From positions 1 through 64,000 of the IMG/VR virus record IMGVR_UViG_3300027513_000014: DNA of 64,000 nt. One strand, given 5' to 3'. Positions 5,891-14,498 of this stretch are shown piece after piece. The translations under genes and the position numbers were made by a program. Each line of letters begins with the position of its first letter. Position 1 is the first letter of the stretch. The notes beneath the pieces are model-generated. The model worked only from the letters and a program-made list of their open reading frames with translations. It did not search any database and was not told where the DNA came from. Source of the DNA: a virus.

Positions 5891-7912
5891 ATGCCCAAGC
5901 TTCCAAAAACTCTTAAAGAGTTCGTGGATATGCTGCAGCAAGCCCTCGGCCTTAGTGAAGATGACCCCCTGATGCGCCAGTTGCGCAAGGCCAAGACCCC
6001 GGAGGAAGCCCAGCGGATTGCCAGTGCGGCAGGTGAGAAGGGAGCGCGTGGAGGCTCCAGTCCCGCGATTGACAAAGCCACTTCTGAAAGATCGGGCGGG
6101 TGGGGACCAGCACAGGCTGCAGCTGCAGCTCGTGCGGGTAGATTCACCCCAGGCAGGACCTACTCCGGTGCCGGTCCTACGGGAGGAAGCCCTACAGGAG
6201 GAACCCCTACCGCAGGCCCTGGGAGGCCCTCTAGTGCGGTTCCCGCCACTCCGGTGGTATCCCGGCCTGCCGACCCCCGCCAGCCGCGCTCCGCAGGTTA
6301 TCAGCCCCCCGACAATAATTGGCTTACAACACCCACAAGCTACACCCCCTTCACCCCTGCCCCCTCCACCCCCAACAGCTACATACCAGGGGGACGGGTG
6401 CATTACACTACGGGGGGTGGCAGTGCTGCCGGGCGAGTCTCTGCGCCTCAAAAAGCCTACGACGCCTACAAGTCAGCCAAGTCTTCCGGCCAGCCCTACA
6501 CCGGCCCCAATACTCCCTCCACCAACCAGCCCTACTCGGGGTTCCACTCGGCCCCTTACCGGCTGACCAACCAGACCGGGCAGAGCTTCACCAGCGAGCG
6601 CTATAGCAACCAGACCCGGCCCACGCCGGTGCCGACCACCCAGGTTCGCGGACAGCCCCATGACTTCCGGTCCGGTGCGGGCTATAACCCGCGTGCAGGC
6701 TCCGACATGTCGCCCGGAGGCACGGACAGGGTCAGAGGCGTGCCCACTACGAGTTTTTCCCCGACTAACGCGCGGGGCCAGCAAACCAGCTACACCCCTT
6801 TCACCCCTGCTCCCACTTCTGCAGCCCAGCCCCAGCGCACTAGTTACACGCCCTTTACGCCTAGCCCCTCTGCAAGCTCCCGGCAAAAATACGGCGGATA
6901 CGGTCCCACTGCCGGCCAGGAGAACGTGCGCGGGTTCTTCGACAGCATTGCTTATGCTGAAGGCACCATGGGTAAGCGACCGGATGGGTCGCCTGCGCGT
7001 GGCTACAACGAGGTGCTGGGGCATGGCGGCTACGGGAGTCCCAGTAAGCCACTCACCGAAATGACGCTTAATGATGTTTACAGTTTCGGGAGGAGCACTG
7101 TCGGCCCTGCATATGTAGCTAAAACCGGCAGGGACATGAGCACTGCCATGGGTAAATACCAGATAGTTGGCGGGACCATGATGAACGCAGCTCGGCAGAT
7201 GGGGCTGGACCCTGCCACCACCAAGTTCACTCCCGAGATACAGGACCGCATATCCGCGCATCTGGCGCTTGGGCGTTTACAACGCGGAGAAGACCTCGGG
7301 CTGGAGTGGGACGGGTTCAACCATCGTGACGGCCCTTCGCAAAAAGCCAAGGCGCTGGCGGCGCTTGGCGGTGACAGAGCCAAGCAGATAGCGATGCTGA
7401 CCAAGCTTGCTGCGGGGCAGCCGGTGGACAGCGTAGCCAACGTGGCCACTGCCAACAACGCCGGGATTTCTCCGAATTACAGCCAGAAAACCGTGGATAT
7501 CCAGAACCAGCTTAATGCGAAGGGTGCTAACCTGACGGTGGACGGCCTCATGGGGCCGAAGACCCAGGCCGCCATGACAAAATACAATATCGGGGGGCGG
7601 TATGTGCCACCCGCTGCTGGTGCTCGTGCTGTTGCTCCACAGGCTGTGCCGACCGGCTTCTCGGCGAGAATAGTATCCGGGATCAAGAACGTGGCGGGTG
7701 CGGTCCCTGGTGCGCTCAAGCAGGCTGGAGGCTACGTGAATCAGGCTGCTGCCTATGCGAGCGGTAATAGCCGTGGGTCCGCTGGCAGTGGAGGGAGCAA
7801 CTATGGCGGCGGCTTCGGCGGAGGGGGCGGCTACGGTGGTGGCGGCACTTACGGCGGCTCCGGGGGAAGCCGTATTTCAGAGGGAGTCGGGGGCGCTTAC
7901 CGTAACCGCTAG
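5891..7912 (+). CDS. virion-associated lysozyme, Pro/Gly-rich with peptidoglycan-binding domain
   Basis: 673 residues. The first half is low-complexity, rich in Pro, Ser, Thr and Gly, with repeated SYTPFTPAP units near residues 150, 300 and 317. Residues about 345-480 resemble the lambda-endolysin/GH104 lytic transglycosylase fold: a Glu in AYAEGT, then GYNEVLGHG, then TAMGKYQI. Residues about 530-570 look like a PG_binding_1 repeat (DIQNQLNAKG then VDGLMGPKTQAAM). The C-terminus is Gly-rich. The size and position at the head of the virion genes suggest a cell-wall-degrading virion protein rather than the lysis enzyme, which is coded separately at 24701. Domain call is by motif recognition. 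Confidence 0.75.
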   Translation: MPKLPKTLKEFVDMLQQALGLSEDDPLMRQLRKAKTPEEAQRIASAAGEKGARGGSSPAIDKATSERSGGWGPAQAAAAARAGRFTPGRTYSGAGPTGGSPTGGTPTAGPGRPSSAVPATPVVSRPADPRQPRSAGYQPPDNNWLTTPTSYTPFTPAPSTPNSYIPGGRVHYTTGGGSAAGRVSAPQKAYDAYKSAKSSGQPYTGPNTPSTNQPYSGFHSAPYRLTNQTGQSFTSERYSNQTRPTPVPTTQVRGQPHDFRSGAGYNPRAGSDMSPGGTDRVRGVPTTSFSPTNARGQQTSYTPFTPAPTSAAQPQRTSYTPFTPSPSASSRQKYGGYGPTAGQENVRGFFDSIAYAEGTMGKRPDGSPARGYNEVLGHGGYGSPSKPLTEMTLNDVYSFGRSTVGPAYVAKTGRDMSTAMGKYQIVGGTMMNAARQMGLDPATTKFTPEIQDRISAHLALGRLQRGEDLGLEWDGFNHRDGPSQKAKALAALGGDRAKQIAMLTKLAAGQPVDSVANVATANNAGISPNYSQKTVDIQNQLNAKGANLTVDGLMGPKTQAAMTKYNIGGRYVPPAAGARAVAPQAVPTGFSARIVSGIKNVAGAVPGALKQAGGYVNQAAAYASGNSRGSAGSGGSNYGGGFGGGGGYGGGGTYGGSGGSRISEGVGGAYRNR

Positions 7913-7924
7913 GAGCCTGAATTC

Positions 7925-8038
7925 ATGCCCCACAATTGCCCGTGGACGCGTTATTTCTGGGAAAATGACCCTAGGTGCCAAGGAGCTAAAAAACGCGTCA
8001 GTGAGGCTCCTAGGGGCCTTAGCGTCGATTTCAACTAA
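7925..8038 (+). CDS. small hypothetical protein (37 aa)
   Basis: 37 residues beginning MPHNCPWTRYFW. TAGGAGCC lies 9 nt before the ATG. It fits the gap between the virion lysozyme and the next gene, in the same direction. Two Cys and several aromatic residues; no family recognised. Confidence 0.55.
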   Translation: MPHNCPWTRYFWENDPRCQGAKKRVSEAPRGLSVDFN

Positions 8039-8050
8039 CAGGAGGTAGAG

Positions 8051-8305
8051 ATGATTATCGCAGGTGGTGATAAACCGAACCAGGACCTTCCCGGCAAGCC
8101 GAAACGCGACCTGAGCGAGGGCGAGTATGTGCCGGCCAGCGGGGACATCTCCCCCGGAGCACATCCGGGCGGCATCGCGCCCACCGAGGACCCGCGCAAG
8201 GACGCGGGACTGGAAGAAGACGAAGAGGATACTGATGCGGCTACGCCAAAGGACACTTCTGGCGTGATAGTTCCGGGGATCGCCCTGGAGCTGTGGGCCT
8301 GCTAG
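8051..8305 (+). CDS. small acidic hypothetical protein
   Basis: 84 residues with an excellent Shine-Dalgarno (AGGAGG). Rich in Gly, Pro, Asp and Glu with an acidic stretch around 70-76% of its length; probably largely disordered. Function unknown. Confidence 0.7.
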   Translation: MIIAGGDKPNQDLPGKPKRDLSEGEYVPASGDISPGAHPGGIAPTEDPRKDAGLEEDEEDTDAATPKDTSGVIVPGIALELWAC

Positions 8306-8373
8306 CACGAATCAGGAACTCGGCCTGTGATTAAACTCCCCCTTGATGGGAACATGACAGGAACGAGTGAAAA

Positions 8374-8417
8374 GACCCCCCAGAGGGACCCCCTATAGGG
8401 GGTCCCTCTGGGGGGTC
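8374..8417. repeat. 44-bp perfect palindrome
   Basis: Two 22-bp arms (starting GACCCCCCAGAGGGACCCCC) meet at a central TATA with no spacer. It lies alone in a 136-bp gap between two rightward genes. As RNA it would form a very stable hairpin, but no T-run follows, so it is not a standard intrinsic terminator. It could be a cruciform, a processing site or a barrier to polymerase. Confidence 0.9.
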
Positions 8418-8441
8418 CCATAGCCGAGCAAGGAGAACAAA

Positions 8442-8660
8442 ATGATAGAATCAGTCATTATGTTCCTGATCTACGTCTGCCTGCTGGCAATCGTAATCTA
8501 CGGAGTGATCTACGTGCTGCGCGATGTCATAGGCTTGCCGATCCCGGCGAAGATAATCCAGATATTGTGGGTTATCGTTGCCCTGGTGGTGCTCTTGTGG
8601 CTGGTGCAGTTAGTGCTGGGTGGTGGCGGGCTGCGGATACCGTCGTTCAAATCAGGGTGA
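8442..8660 (+). CDS. two-pass membrane protein, Thivi_2564-like
   Basis: 72 residues with two hydrophobic segments (about 5-27 and 38-60) separated by a short polar loop containing IGLPIPAKI. This layout recalls the small Thivi_2564-type membrane proteins seen in many phages. A holin role is possible because it is small with two passes, but the endolysin is 16 kb away. Shine-Dalgarno AAGGAG. Confidence 0.65.
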   Translation: MIESVIMFLIYVCLLAIVIYGVIYVLRDVIGLPIPAKIIQILWVIVALVVLLWLVQLVLGGGGLRIPSFKSG

Positions 8661-8663
8661 ACC

Positions 8664-8951
8664 ATGAAGCTGGTGGATACTATCCCTACGGCAAGCCACA
8701 AGGACATGCTCTCTGCTATCGACGTATTGGAGCGTGCCCTTGTCGACGCCAAGCAAGGTAAGGTCGTAGCTGTCGGCATCGCCCTGGTGGGGCCTGACCA
8801 GCGCGTAGGCTACATGTCCTCTGAATCAGCCCGCCACGCCGTGCAGCTGGTGGCTGCAGCCAACCTGATGAACTGGCGGTTGTGCGAGAGCGTGTGGACG
8901 CAGCTGGATGTGGAGCTTGAAGAGTATCCCGATCCACCCAATTCTGCATAA
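8664..8951 (+). CDS. hypothetical protein (95 aa)
   Basis: 95 residues, 3 nt after the previous stop and so probably co-translated. Mixed alpha/beta composition with a hydrophobic core strand (KVVAVGIALVG) and an acidic C-terminus. No family recognised. Confidence 0.65.
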   Translation: MKLVDTIPTASHKDMLSAIDVLERALVDAKQGKVVAVGIALVGPDQRVGYMSSESARHAVQLVAAANLMNWRLCESVWTQLDVELEEYPDPPNSA

Positions 8952-8973
8952 AAGTATAGAGGAGGGATAACCC

Positions 8974-9183
8974 ATGAATAAAGACAGTAAAGCTGAAGTA
9001 AAGCATAAGGTCCAAGTGAGTAAAACACCGGAGATGGACCCGCCGCTCAAGCAACCTGAGCAAGCTGAGTTACCGTTACCGGTAACCCCCCAGCCAAAAT
9101 TATCCGAGCGAACTAAAGCGGAAATGGAGGCGGGGCGTAAAGCAGTTAAAGAGGCTGAAGCTAAACTAAAAACTTCTGATTAG
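8974..9183 (+). CDS. small Lys/Pro/Glu-rich protein
   Basis: 69 residues, strongly charged, with Pro-rich middle; a GAGGAGGG ribosome-binding site precedes the ATG. Palindrome copy 11 lies inside the frame and codes for LPLPVT. Probably disordered. Function unknown. Confidence 0.65.
   Translation: MNKDSKAEVKHKVQVSKTPEMDPPLKQPEQAELPLPVTPQPKLSERTKAEMEAGRKAVKEAEAKLKTSD
9069..9086. repeat. dispersed palindrome, copy 11 (in CDS)
   Basis: GTTACCGTTACCGGTAAC, read in frame as Leu-Pro-Leu-Pro-Val-Thr in the gene at 8974. Confidence 0.9.
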
Positions 9184-9276
9184 TATGTAACCTACGAACA
9201 GCCAGAACGCCGTGCCAAAAGTGAGCATGAGAACCCAGATCAGTAGCTCGGGGGGCTCTTTCATTAGGAGGTGATG

Positions 9277-9426
9277 ATGCCACTAAAGAAAGGCAAAAGC
9301 CAGAAGGATGTGTCCGAGAACATTCGCGAGCTTAGGCACAGTGGAAAACCCGCTAAGCAAGCTGTGGCCATTGCGCTTCAAAAAGCGGGTAAGTCTCGTA
9401 AAGGCAAAAAGCCGAGAAGTTATTAG
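9277..9426 (+). CDS. small basic phage protein, DUF6496-like
   Basis: 49 residues: [10 protein letters not shown], a helical middle with [14 protein letters not shown], and a basic tail. This pattern is typical of a widespread family of tiny phage proteins near terminase genes. AGGAGG lies just upstream. An in-frame ATG at 9274 is the alternative start. Function unknown. Confidence 0.75.
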   Translation: MPLKKGKSQKDVSENIRELRHSGKPAKQAVAIALQKAGKSRKGKKPRSY

Positions 9427-9506
9427 TGATCCGCTGGCACCGCACGTTTGCGTTTGCCCTGGGGGTCGCGGGCGTTATGTTTCTGCTGTTATGGGCGTGG
9501 AGTTAG
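9426..9506 (+). CDS. possible 26-residue membrane peptide
   Basis: A GTG overlapping the previous stop (taGTG) opens a 26-codon frame: basic N-terminus (IRWHRTF), then one hydrophobic segment to the end. Its stop overlaps the end of the converging terminase gene by 4 bp. Overlap and composition favour a real coupled gene, but it is very short. Confidence 0.35.
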   Translation: MIRWHRTFAFALGVAGVMFLLLWAWS

Positions 9507-10948
9507 GTCCACCCGGCAGCGCTCATAGGGGGCTGCGGCTTGGGGTTCTGCATGTGGCGCATCACCATGCCCATCATTCCGTGACTACCCGCGTGCGTGG
9601 TCAGGCACACATATTGCAGTGCATCTGCCACATGCGAGTATTCGTTCTTGTCGGGGCTGGGCTTGCGCTGGCCCTGTTTTGTCTTCCCGTATCTGTAGCC
9701 GCCGCCCATGGCGCGTACAAGTGTCGGGCAGCGCCCCTTGTCGAAGACTATCGCTGGGCCTCCATCTCTTTGGCTAAGCAGAAGCGCCTCGACTGCCCTG
9801 ATCCGTGGGTCGATATCATTAGTGGGTGCAGGGAAACAGGCAAAACCAAAACGCTTCAGCACGTCAAAGGAGTTCTCCTCGTAGATGCTATCCTTGCTCT
9901 TGCCTGCCGGGTCGCCCACTAGCGCTATCTTCTTGCCCATGTAGCGAAAATCACCCATTCGGGGGCGCAGGCTTCTTTGTATGTGAAGCTCTAGCCCGGT
10001 GTCTTCCGCTGGGACTTCTTCCAGGATTAGCAACCTGCCTTTATGGTCCATCTGGCAGATCACCGACCACGGATCGCGCCCAAAGTCTTGTCCCACCAGG
10101 ATAGGATGCCCTTGCACAGGTTCGAGATTTTCAACGCAATGGAACGCCGACTTGAAACTATCGTGGAAGACGGCTGTTCCTGAGGGATCGTCTCCAAATT
10201 CTGCGTGGACATATCGTTTGCACCACGATTCGCTGTTGGATCGGATGAATCGTTCATAGTAGGTTCGTCCTTGTGCCAGTCTGCGGGGGTCATTTTCGGG
10301 TAACTTAAGAGTTTCCGGCGTCTGGTGTAGCCATTGAAGGTTTTCAGCATCTGGGCTCATACCCCCTGGTTGGCGGAAAATCTGCGTGTCAGGCCCTGGA
10401 GTGGTCATGATCTCGTACCAGGGGGAGTTTTCACTGGGTAGGTTAGTATCAGCTACCCAGCCAAACCACGTTGCGCCGCCCATCTGTGCCGACGGGAATC
10501 TCCCGCAGCGGCCCGAGATAGGTGAGATCAAATCCGGGTCGACTTCGATAGCTTCCGAAATCCACGCGCCGGTGAGCTGCATGGAGAGGAGCCGTCTCTG
10601 ATCCTCAGCATCTTCCAGCGGGATGAAAATCCACTCACTGTTTATGTCACCTACCTTGATATAGAGAGTGCTGGTGGACACCTTCCACTCTGCTATCTCT
10701 CTGAACCACGCAATAGTATCCTTAAGAATAGTGTCCCGCATTTGTTGAAGAGTATTTCTAACTATAGCGAACCTTGTGTAACGTATACCATCGGGTGCAG
10801 GTTGTTGTTCTGCTGCGCGCCTGAATAGCTCAAATATTATAGCAGTAGTCTTGCCGGACCCTACTGGTCCGGCGATGATCCGCCCGAACGCATTGCTGCG
10901 CATAAACTGCTTACATGTGGGAGGCGGCGTATAGTCGATTTGGGTCAT
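9503..10948 (-). CDS. terL: terminase large subunit
   Basis: 481 residues. Walker A GPVGSGKTT at residues 27-35, a Walker-B-like GAWISEA near 140, and a C-terminal RNase-H-type nuclease with VGQDFG (about 290) and HVADAL (about 448) supplying acidic residues. The ATPase pumps DNA into the prohead and the nuclease cuts the concatemer. It is transcribed leftward, opposite to portal and coat, together with the small subunit (ATGA overlap). Length is normal for the family. Confidence 0.92.
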   Translation of the reverse strand: MTQIDYTPPPTCKQFMRSNAFGRIIAGPVGSGKTTAIIFELFRRAAEQQPAPDGIRYTRFAIVRNTLQQMRDTILKDTIAWFREIAEWKVSTSTLYIKVGDINSEWIFIPLEDAEDQRRLLSMQLTGAWISEAIEVDPDLISPISGRCGRFPSAQMGGATWFGWVADTNLPSENSPWYEIMTTPGPDTQIFRQPGGMSPDAENLQWLHQTPETLKLPENDPRRLAQGRTYYERFIRSNSESWCKRYVHAEFGDDPSGTAVFHDSFKSAFHCVENLEPVQGHPILVGQDFGRDPWSVICQMDHKGRLLILEEVPAEDTGLELHIQRSLRPRMGDFRYMGKKIALVGDPAGKSKDSIYEENSFDVLKRFGFACFPAPTNDIDPRIRAVEALLLSQRDGGPAIVFDKGRCPTLVRAMGGGYRYGKTKQGQRKPSPDKNEYSHVADALQYVCLTTHAGSHGMMGMVMRHMQNPKPQPPMSAAGWT

Positions 10949-11397
10949 GTGGTGTGCTCGATTACCTTTTCCGGTAATAACACTTCCTTTGAGAATGACA
11001 GGGGGGCCGAGCCGCCGAGGTTAATTGTAACGTGGAACCCACTGCCCGCGCTAGTTACCGACTCGGGTTTGTTTATTCCGGATATGTTGGAAACCAGCTT
11101 GGCAAGCTCGACCTTGGAGTTGAGCGTTTCGTTGGGATCGTGTAGTCTTGTGTTCGCCTCGGGAAGCCAGTGCTCGACAATGGCTCCAGCCTTGAGCCTT
11201 GTACGCTCAGTGGTGTTCTGGGCGCTTTGCCATGCAATGATTTCGTTTTCAAGAAGCGCTTGAAACCGTTTGGAGTGCTGGATGATGCGCCATTCATCCT
11301 CGCTGAGTTTATAAATTTCCTGGATGGCTTCGGCATCCAGGTGATCAATGGCGATTTCACGCGCTAGCTGAACAAGCGTGTTGTCTCGAAGCTGCAT
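10945..11397 (-). CDS. terS: probable terminase small subunit
   Basis: 150 residues. N-terminal helices with acidic residues and a WRIIQHSKRF helix, a central coiled-coil-like oligomerisation region, and a C-terminal beta-rich segment (FHVTINLGG), a layout common for small terminases. The 4-bp overlap with terL supports the call. Palindrome copy 12 codes for LPEKVI near the C-terminus. Confidence 0.75.
   Translation of the reverse strand: MQLRDNTLVQLAREIAIDHLDAEAIQEIYKLSEDEWRIIQHSKRFQALLENEIIAWQSAQNTTERTRLKAGAIVEHWLPEANTRLHDPNETLNSKVELAKLVSNISGINKPESVTSAGSGFHVTINLGGSAPLSFSKEVLLPEKVIEHTT
10961..10978. repeat. dispersed palindrome, copy 12 (in CDS)
   Basis: ATTACCTTTTCCGGTAAT, in frame within the C-terminus of the small terminase. 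Confidence 0.85.
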
Positions 11398-11437
11398 GGC
11401 CTGCTCCAGGGTTACAACATAGTTACTAACAAAGCCG

Positions 11438-11466
11438 TTGCATAATAAGCAGAATCAAAGTATTTA
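11438..11466 (+). promoter_or_regulatory. possible rightward promoter for portal
   Basis: TTGCAT (11438-11443), 17 bp, TATTTA (11461-11466). Weak hexamers but ideal spacing; it overlaps the leftward promoter on the other strand. Confidence 0.3.
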
Positions 11467-11470
11467 GCAA
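11442..11470 (-). promoter_or_regulatory. promoter for the terminase genes
   Basis: Minus strand: TTGCTA (11470-11465), exactly 17 bp, TATTAT (11447-11442), 45 bp upstream of the terS start. A good sigma70 match, in an AT-rich divergent gap. Confidence 0.5.
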
Positions 11471-11491
11471 TTATTATTCAAGGTTTATACC

Positions 11492-13726
11492 ATGGCTGAT
11501 ACGTTGCCGATGCGCGGCGTCCTTCGTGTCGTCCCCCCGGCTCAATTAGAGCAAGCATTGCAGGCTGAGGCAGAAGCAAAGGTAGCTGCTGCGCAAGCCA
11601 GTCAGTCCCAACCGCAACTAACCCAGCTGGCTGGCTATGTAAGAAATCAGTTCGACATGATGCAGCGGCATAGAAACGACGCCGCTGCAGGGTGGACCGA
11701 GCGCATGCTTAGCGCGTTGCGCACGTTCAATGGTATTTACGATAATACCAAGATGATGCAGATACGCCAGTTTGGCGGGTCTGAGGTCTACGCGCGCATA
11801 GTCGCGATGAAATGCCGTGGCGCAAATAGCCTTCTCAGGGATGTTTATCTTGCCCCCGATCGACCGTGGGCGATCCAGGCACCAGCCGATCCCGACGTGC
11901 CGCAGGAAGTCATAAACACTATCCTCCAGCTAGTACAACAGGAGTTGATAAGTTTTCAGGTGCTGGCTGAGCAGGCGGCTATGCAGGCTCAGCAGCCGCA
12001 GCCTGCCATGCAGGTTGGTGCGCCTAATCCCGGGCCAGGTAATCCTACCGGAGTGAATAGTGGCGGGGCTGGCGGCGCAGTATCCCCCAATCCTCAAGCT
12101 CCACCAGCTCCACCTCCTCCTGACGCGGGCATGATCCGTGATAGGGTCAACCATCTGATGGAAGCGGCGCGAAACGCTGAGAAGAAGAACGCGCGCAAGC
12201 GTGCAGGGCTTGCACAGGATAAAATAGAGGAAATACTTGAAACGGGTGGATTCTACAAAGCGCTGTCTGAAGTTTTGCAGGATGTCCCCCTTTTCCCCTA
12301 TGCGTGCATGAAGGGGCCAATCGTAAGGATAGTCCCCGATGTCGTGTGGAACGGGAACACTCCTGAAGTAACTCAGAAACCCAGGTTGTTCTGGGAGAGA
12401 ATCAGTCCCTTCGATGTTTATTGGACGCCCGGTGTTGCGGATATCGAGCAAGCCAACGTCATTGAGAGAGTCCGATTTACTCGCGGCGAACTGAACGATC
12501 TGCTGGACCTTCCGGGATATGACCACGAGGCTGTCAGGAGAGTATTGGATAACTATGGCAGGGGCGGGCTGGCGAGTAATTGGGACACGTCAGATTCAGA
12601 ACGTGCGGTCTATGAGCGCCGGGAGAACCCGCAGACCAATGCGTCAGGGATGATCGACGGTCTTGAGTTCCACGGCAATGTGCAGGGGCAGTTGCTGTTG
12701 GACCAGGGTATGGACCCAGGCCAGATACCCGATCCTCTTAGAGACTACATGGTGCAGCTATGGCTGATTGGAGAGTATGTCGTAAAAGTGCAGGTTGTGC
12801 CGAGTCCACGCAAGCGCCATCCCTATTTCATTACCAGCTTCGAGAAAGTCCCTGGGACACCGGTTGGCAACGGGTTGCCAGATATTCTTTCTGACATACA
12901 GGAAGTCGCGAATGCCACACTTCGAGCGCTGGTCAACAACTTGAGCATTGCTTCTGGTCCACAGGTCGATATCAACGTGGACAGGCTGGCTCCCGGCGCG
13001 AATCCAAATGAGCTGTTCCCATGGAAGCGCTGGCACACGTTGTCAGACCCCATGTCGAACAATTCCCAGCCTGCGGTGAGGTTCTTCCAGCCAAACTCTA
13101 ACGCGCAGGAGCTGCTGGTAGTCTACAAGGAGTTGAACATCATTGCTGACGATATATCCGCTATTCCTAAATATATGTCAGGATCGGGGGCTACTGGAGG
13201 TGCCGGTCGAACAGCTTCCGGCCTTGCTATGCTCATGGGGAACGCCTCCAAGATATTGCAGACGGTGGCTGCTAACATCGACCGAGACATCATGTTCCCT
13301 GCCCTCCAACAGCTTTTTGACATGCTCATGCTCACTGACCAGACCGGGGTTCTCAGAGGGGACGAAAGCATTAGGGTGATGGGCGTGAATGTCGCTATTC
13401 AGCGCGAGACTCAGCGTGCCCGCCAGCTTGAGTTCCTTTCTATCACCGCGAACCCGCTGGATGCGCAGATCACCGGAACACAGGGACGCGCCAAGATTCT
13501 TCGTGCGGTATCTAACACGATCGGGTTGGACGGCGAGGACATCATACCGCCAGAAGACGAGCTTGCGCAAATTGAGCAACAGCAGAAAATGCTCATGGCT
13601 CAGCAAGCTGCTGAGGCGCAGGGATCAAAACCAGGTGACACGTCAACGGGGGACATGGGTCCACGAACTAATATTTCTCGTGGTGGCGGTGGCGGTAACG
13701 CTCCTGTTGGCGGCGGCGCTGGCTGA
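11492..13726 (+). CDS. portal (head-tail connector) protein
   Basis: 744 residues, the usual size for podovirus-type portals. The sequence follows the family pattern: N-terminal helical region, a long Gln/Pro/Gly-rich insertion at about 165-215, charged helices, then a conserved-looking core (LPDILSDIQE, SGATGGAGRTASGLAMLMGN) and a Gln-rich C-terminal tail with Gly runs. The dodecameric portal sits at one vertex and is the DNA channel. First gene of the head cluster, followed by small proteins, scaffold and coat. Confidence 0.88.
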   Translation: MADTLPMRGVLRVVPPAQLEQALQAEAEAKVAAAQASQSQPQLTQLAGYVRNQFDMMQRHRNDAAAGWTERMLSALRTFNGIYDNTKMMQIRQFGGSEVYARIVAMKCRGANSLLRDVYLAPDRPWAIQAPADPDVPQEVINTILQLVQQELISFQVLAEQAAMQAQQPQPAMQVGAPNPGPGNPTGVNSGGAGGAVSPNPQAPPAPPPPDAGMIRDRVNHLMEAARNAEKKNARKRAGLAQDKIEEILETGGFYKALSEVLQDVPLFPYACMKGPIVRIVPDVVWNGNTPEVTQKPRLFWERISPFDVYWTPGVADIEQANVIERVRFTRGELNDLLDLPGYDHEAVRRVLDNYGRGGLASNWDTSDSERAVYERRENPQTNASGMIDGLEFHGNVQGQLLLDQGMDPGQIPDPLRDYMVQLWLIGEYVVKVQVVPSPRKRHPYFITSFEKVPGTPVGNGLPDILSDIQEVANATLRALVNNLSIASGPQVDINVDRLAPGANPNELFPWKRWHTLSDPMSNNSQPAVRFFQPNSNAQELLVVYKELNIIADDISAIPKYMSGSGATGGAGRTASGLAMLMGNASKILQTVAANIDRDIMFPALQQLFDMLMLTDQTGVLRGDESIRVMGVNVAIQRETQRARQLEFLSITANPLDAQITGTQGRAKILRAVSNTIGLDGEDIIPPEDELAQIEQQQKMLMAQQAAEAQGSKPGDTSTGDMGPRTNISRGGGGGNAPVGGGAG

Positions 13727-13763
13727 ACTGATTCTATGGGTTACCAACTATTGGAGGTAAGTG

Positions 13764-13961
13764 ATGGCTACTGTAAAATCCAAGTCTTCCCCCGCTTATG
13801 CAACGGGGGGCAATGGCAAGATGGTTGGTAAAACCGGTGCTTCGCCGCAAAAGCCGGGAACGACTTCCGGGGCGTCCCATGGTTCCATGGGTGGGAAGGC
13901 CAAGGGGGGTTCCGGGCATATGGTTGGCAAGCAGACATCCGGACACTGCAAGCCGCTTTAA
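13764..13961 (+). CDS. small Gly/Lys/Ser-rich protein
   Basis: 65 residues, low-complexity with recurring GKMVGK / GHMVGK units. The ATG at 13764 is chosen because GGAGG is 6 nt upstream; a GTG one codon earlier is the alternative. Likely disordered or DNA-binding; small basic proteins like this lie beside portal genes in many podoviruses. Function unknown. Confidence 0.65.
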   Translation: MATVKSKSSPAYATGGNGKMVGKTGASPQKPGTTSGASHGSMGGKAKGGSGHMVGKQTSGHCKPL

Positions 13962-13962
13962 C

Positions 13963-14202
13963 ATGGCGGTTTTTCACGAGAAACTTTCTCTGGCAGGTGC
14001 TGATCTGGCAAGATCGTCACCTGAGTTGTGGAGAAAGTTTCTGGAAGCGTTTGAAGTTTATGCTGATCAGACGATGGACCTCTTAGTCCAGTCTCCTGTC
14101 GATGCCCTTCAGGTGCGTCAAGGACATGCGCAACAAGCTGCCCATATCCTGAAGACCCTCCAGAACTGCGTGGCGACAGCAGATAAGCTTAAAGGCAAGT
14201 AG
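13963..14202 (+). CDS. hypothetical helical protein (79 aa)
   Basis: 79 residues from the ATG immediately after the previous stop (TAACATG). Upstream in-frame codons overlap the previous gene and are not used. All-helical composition (FHEKLSLAGADLARS, then WRKFLEAFEVYADQ). No family recognised; between portal and scaffold, so a minor head protein is possible. Confidence 0.65.
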   Translation: MAVFHEKLSLAGADLARSSPELWRKFLEAFEVYADQTMDLLVQSPVDALQVRQGHAQQAAHILKTLQNCVATADKLKGK

Positions 14203-14211
14203 GAGGTTGCG

Positions 14212-14487
14212 ATGGTCAAAAAGAAACCCACTGCTGCTCTTCCTACCGGGAAGGTATTCCTGGATAGTGAACTCCCGCGCGCTGACGCTGATTATGCCCA
14301 ATACGGGCTTCGTTACGGTATGGGTAAACAGAAGCCTACGTTGGAAAAAATAAGGGAAGCCATGGGGGCGAAACCACCCAAAACCCGCAAGGGGACTATA
14401 CCGTCAGTTTCTGTACAAATACCACCACCATCCAAATCTCGTGGCAAGGCGATAGAGGGAAGAGTGGTGCGTGGTAAATTAAGGTAA
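14212..14487 (+). CDS. hypothetical basic protein (91 aa)
   Basis: 91 residues, rich in Lys, Arg and Pro; AGGAGG lies 6 nt before the ATG. Located between portal and scaffold. No domain recognised. Confidence 0.65.
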   Translation: MVKKKPTAALPTGKVFLDSELPRADADYAQYGLRYGMGKQKPTLEKIREAMGAKPPKTRKGTIPSVSVQIPPPSKSRGKAIEGRVVRGKLR

Positions 14488-14498
14488 AGGTTACTAAA

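Noticed and set aside
6473-7261. Leftward 262-codon open frame opposite the virion lysozyme
   Set aside because: Shadow frame caused by the GC-rich Pro/Gly coding sequence; no ribosome-binding site and no recognisable domain.
9184-9262. Leftward 32-codon hydrophobic frame before the DUF6496-like gene
   Set aside because: Looks like a membrane peptide but has no ribosome-binding site (its upstream sequence is the complement of AGGAGG).
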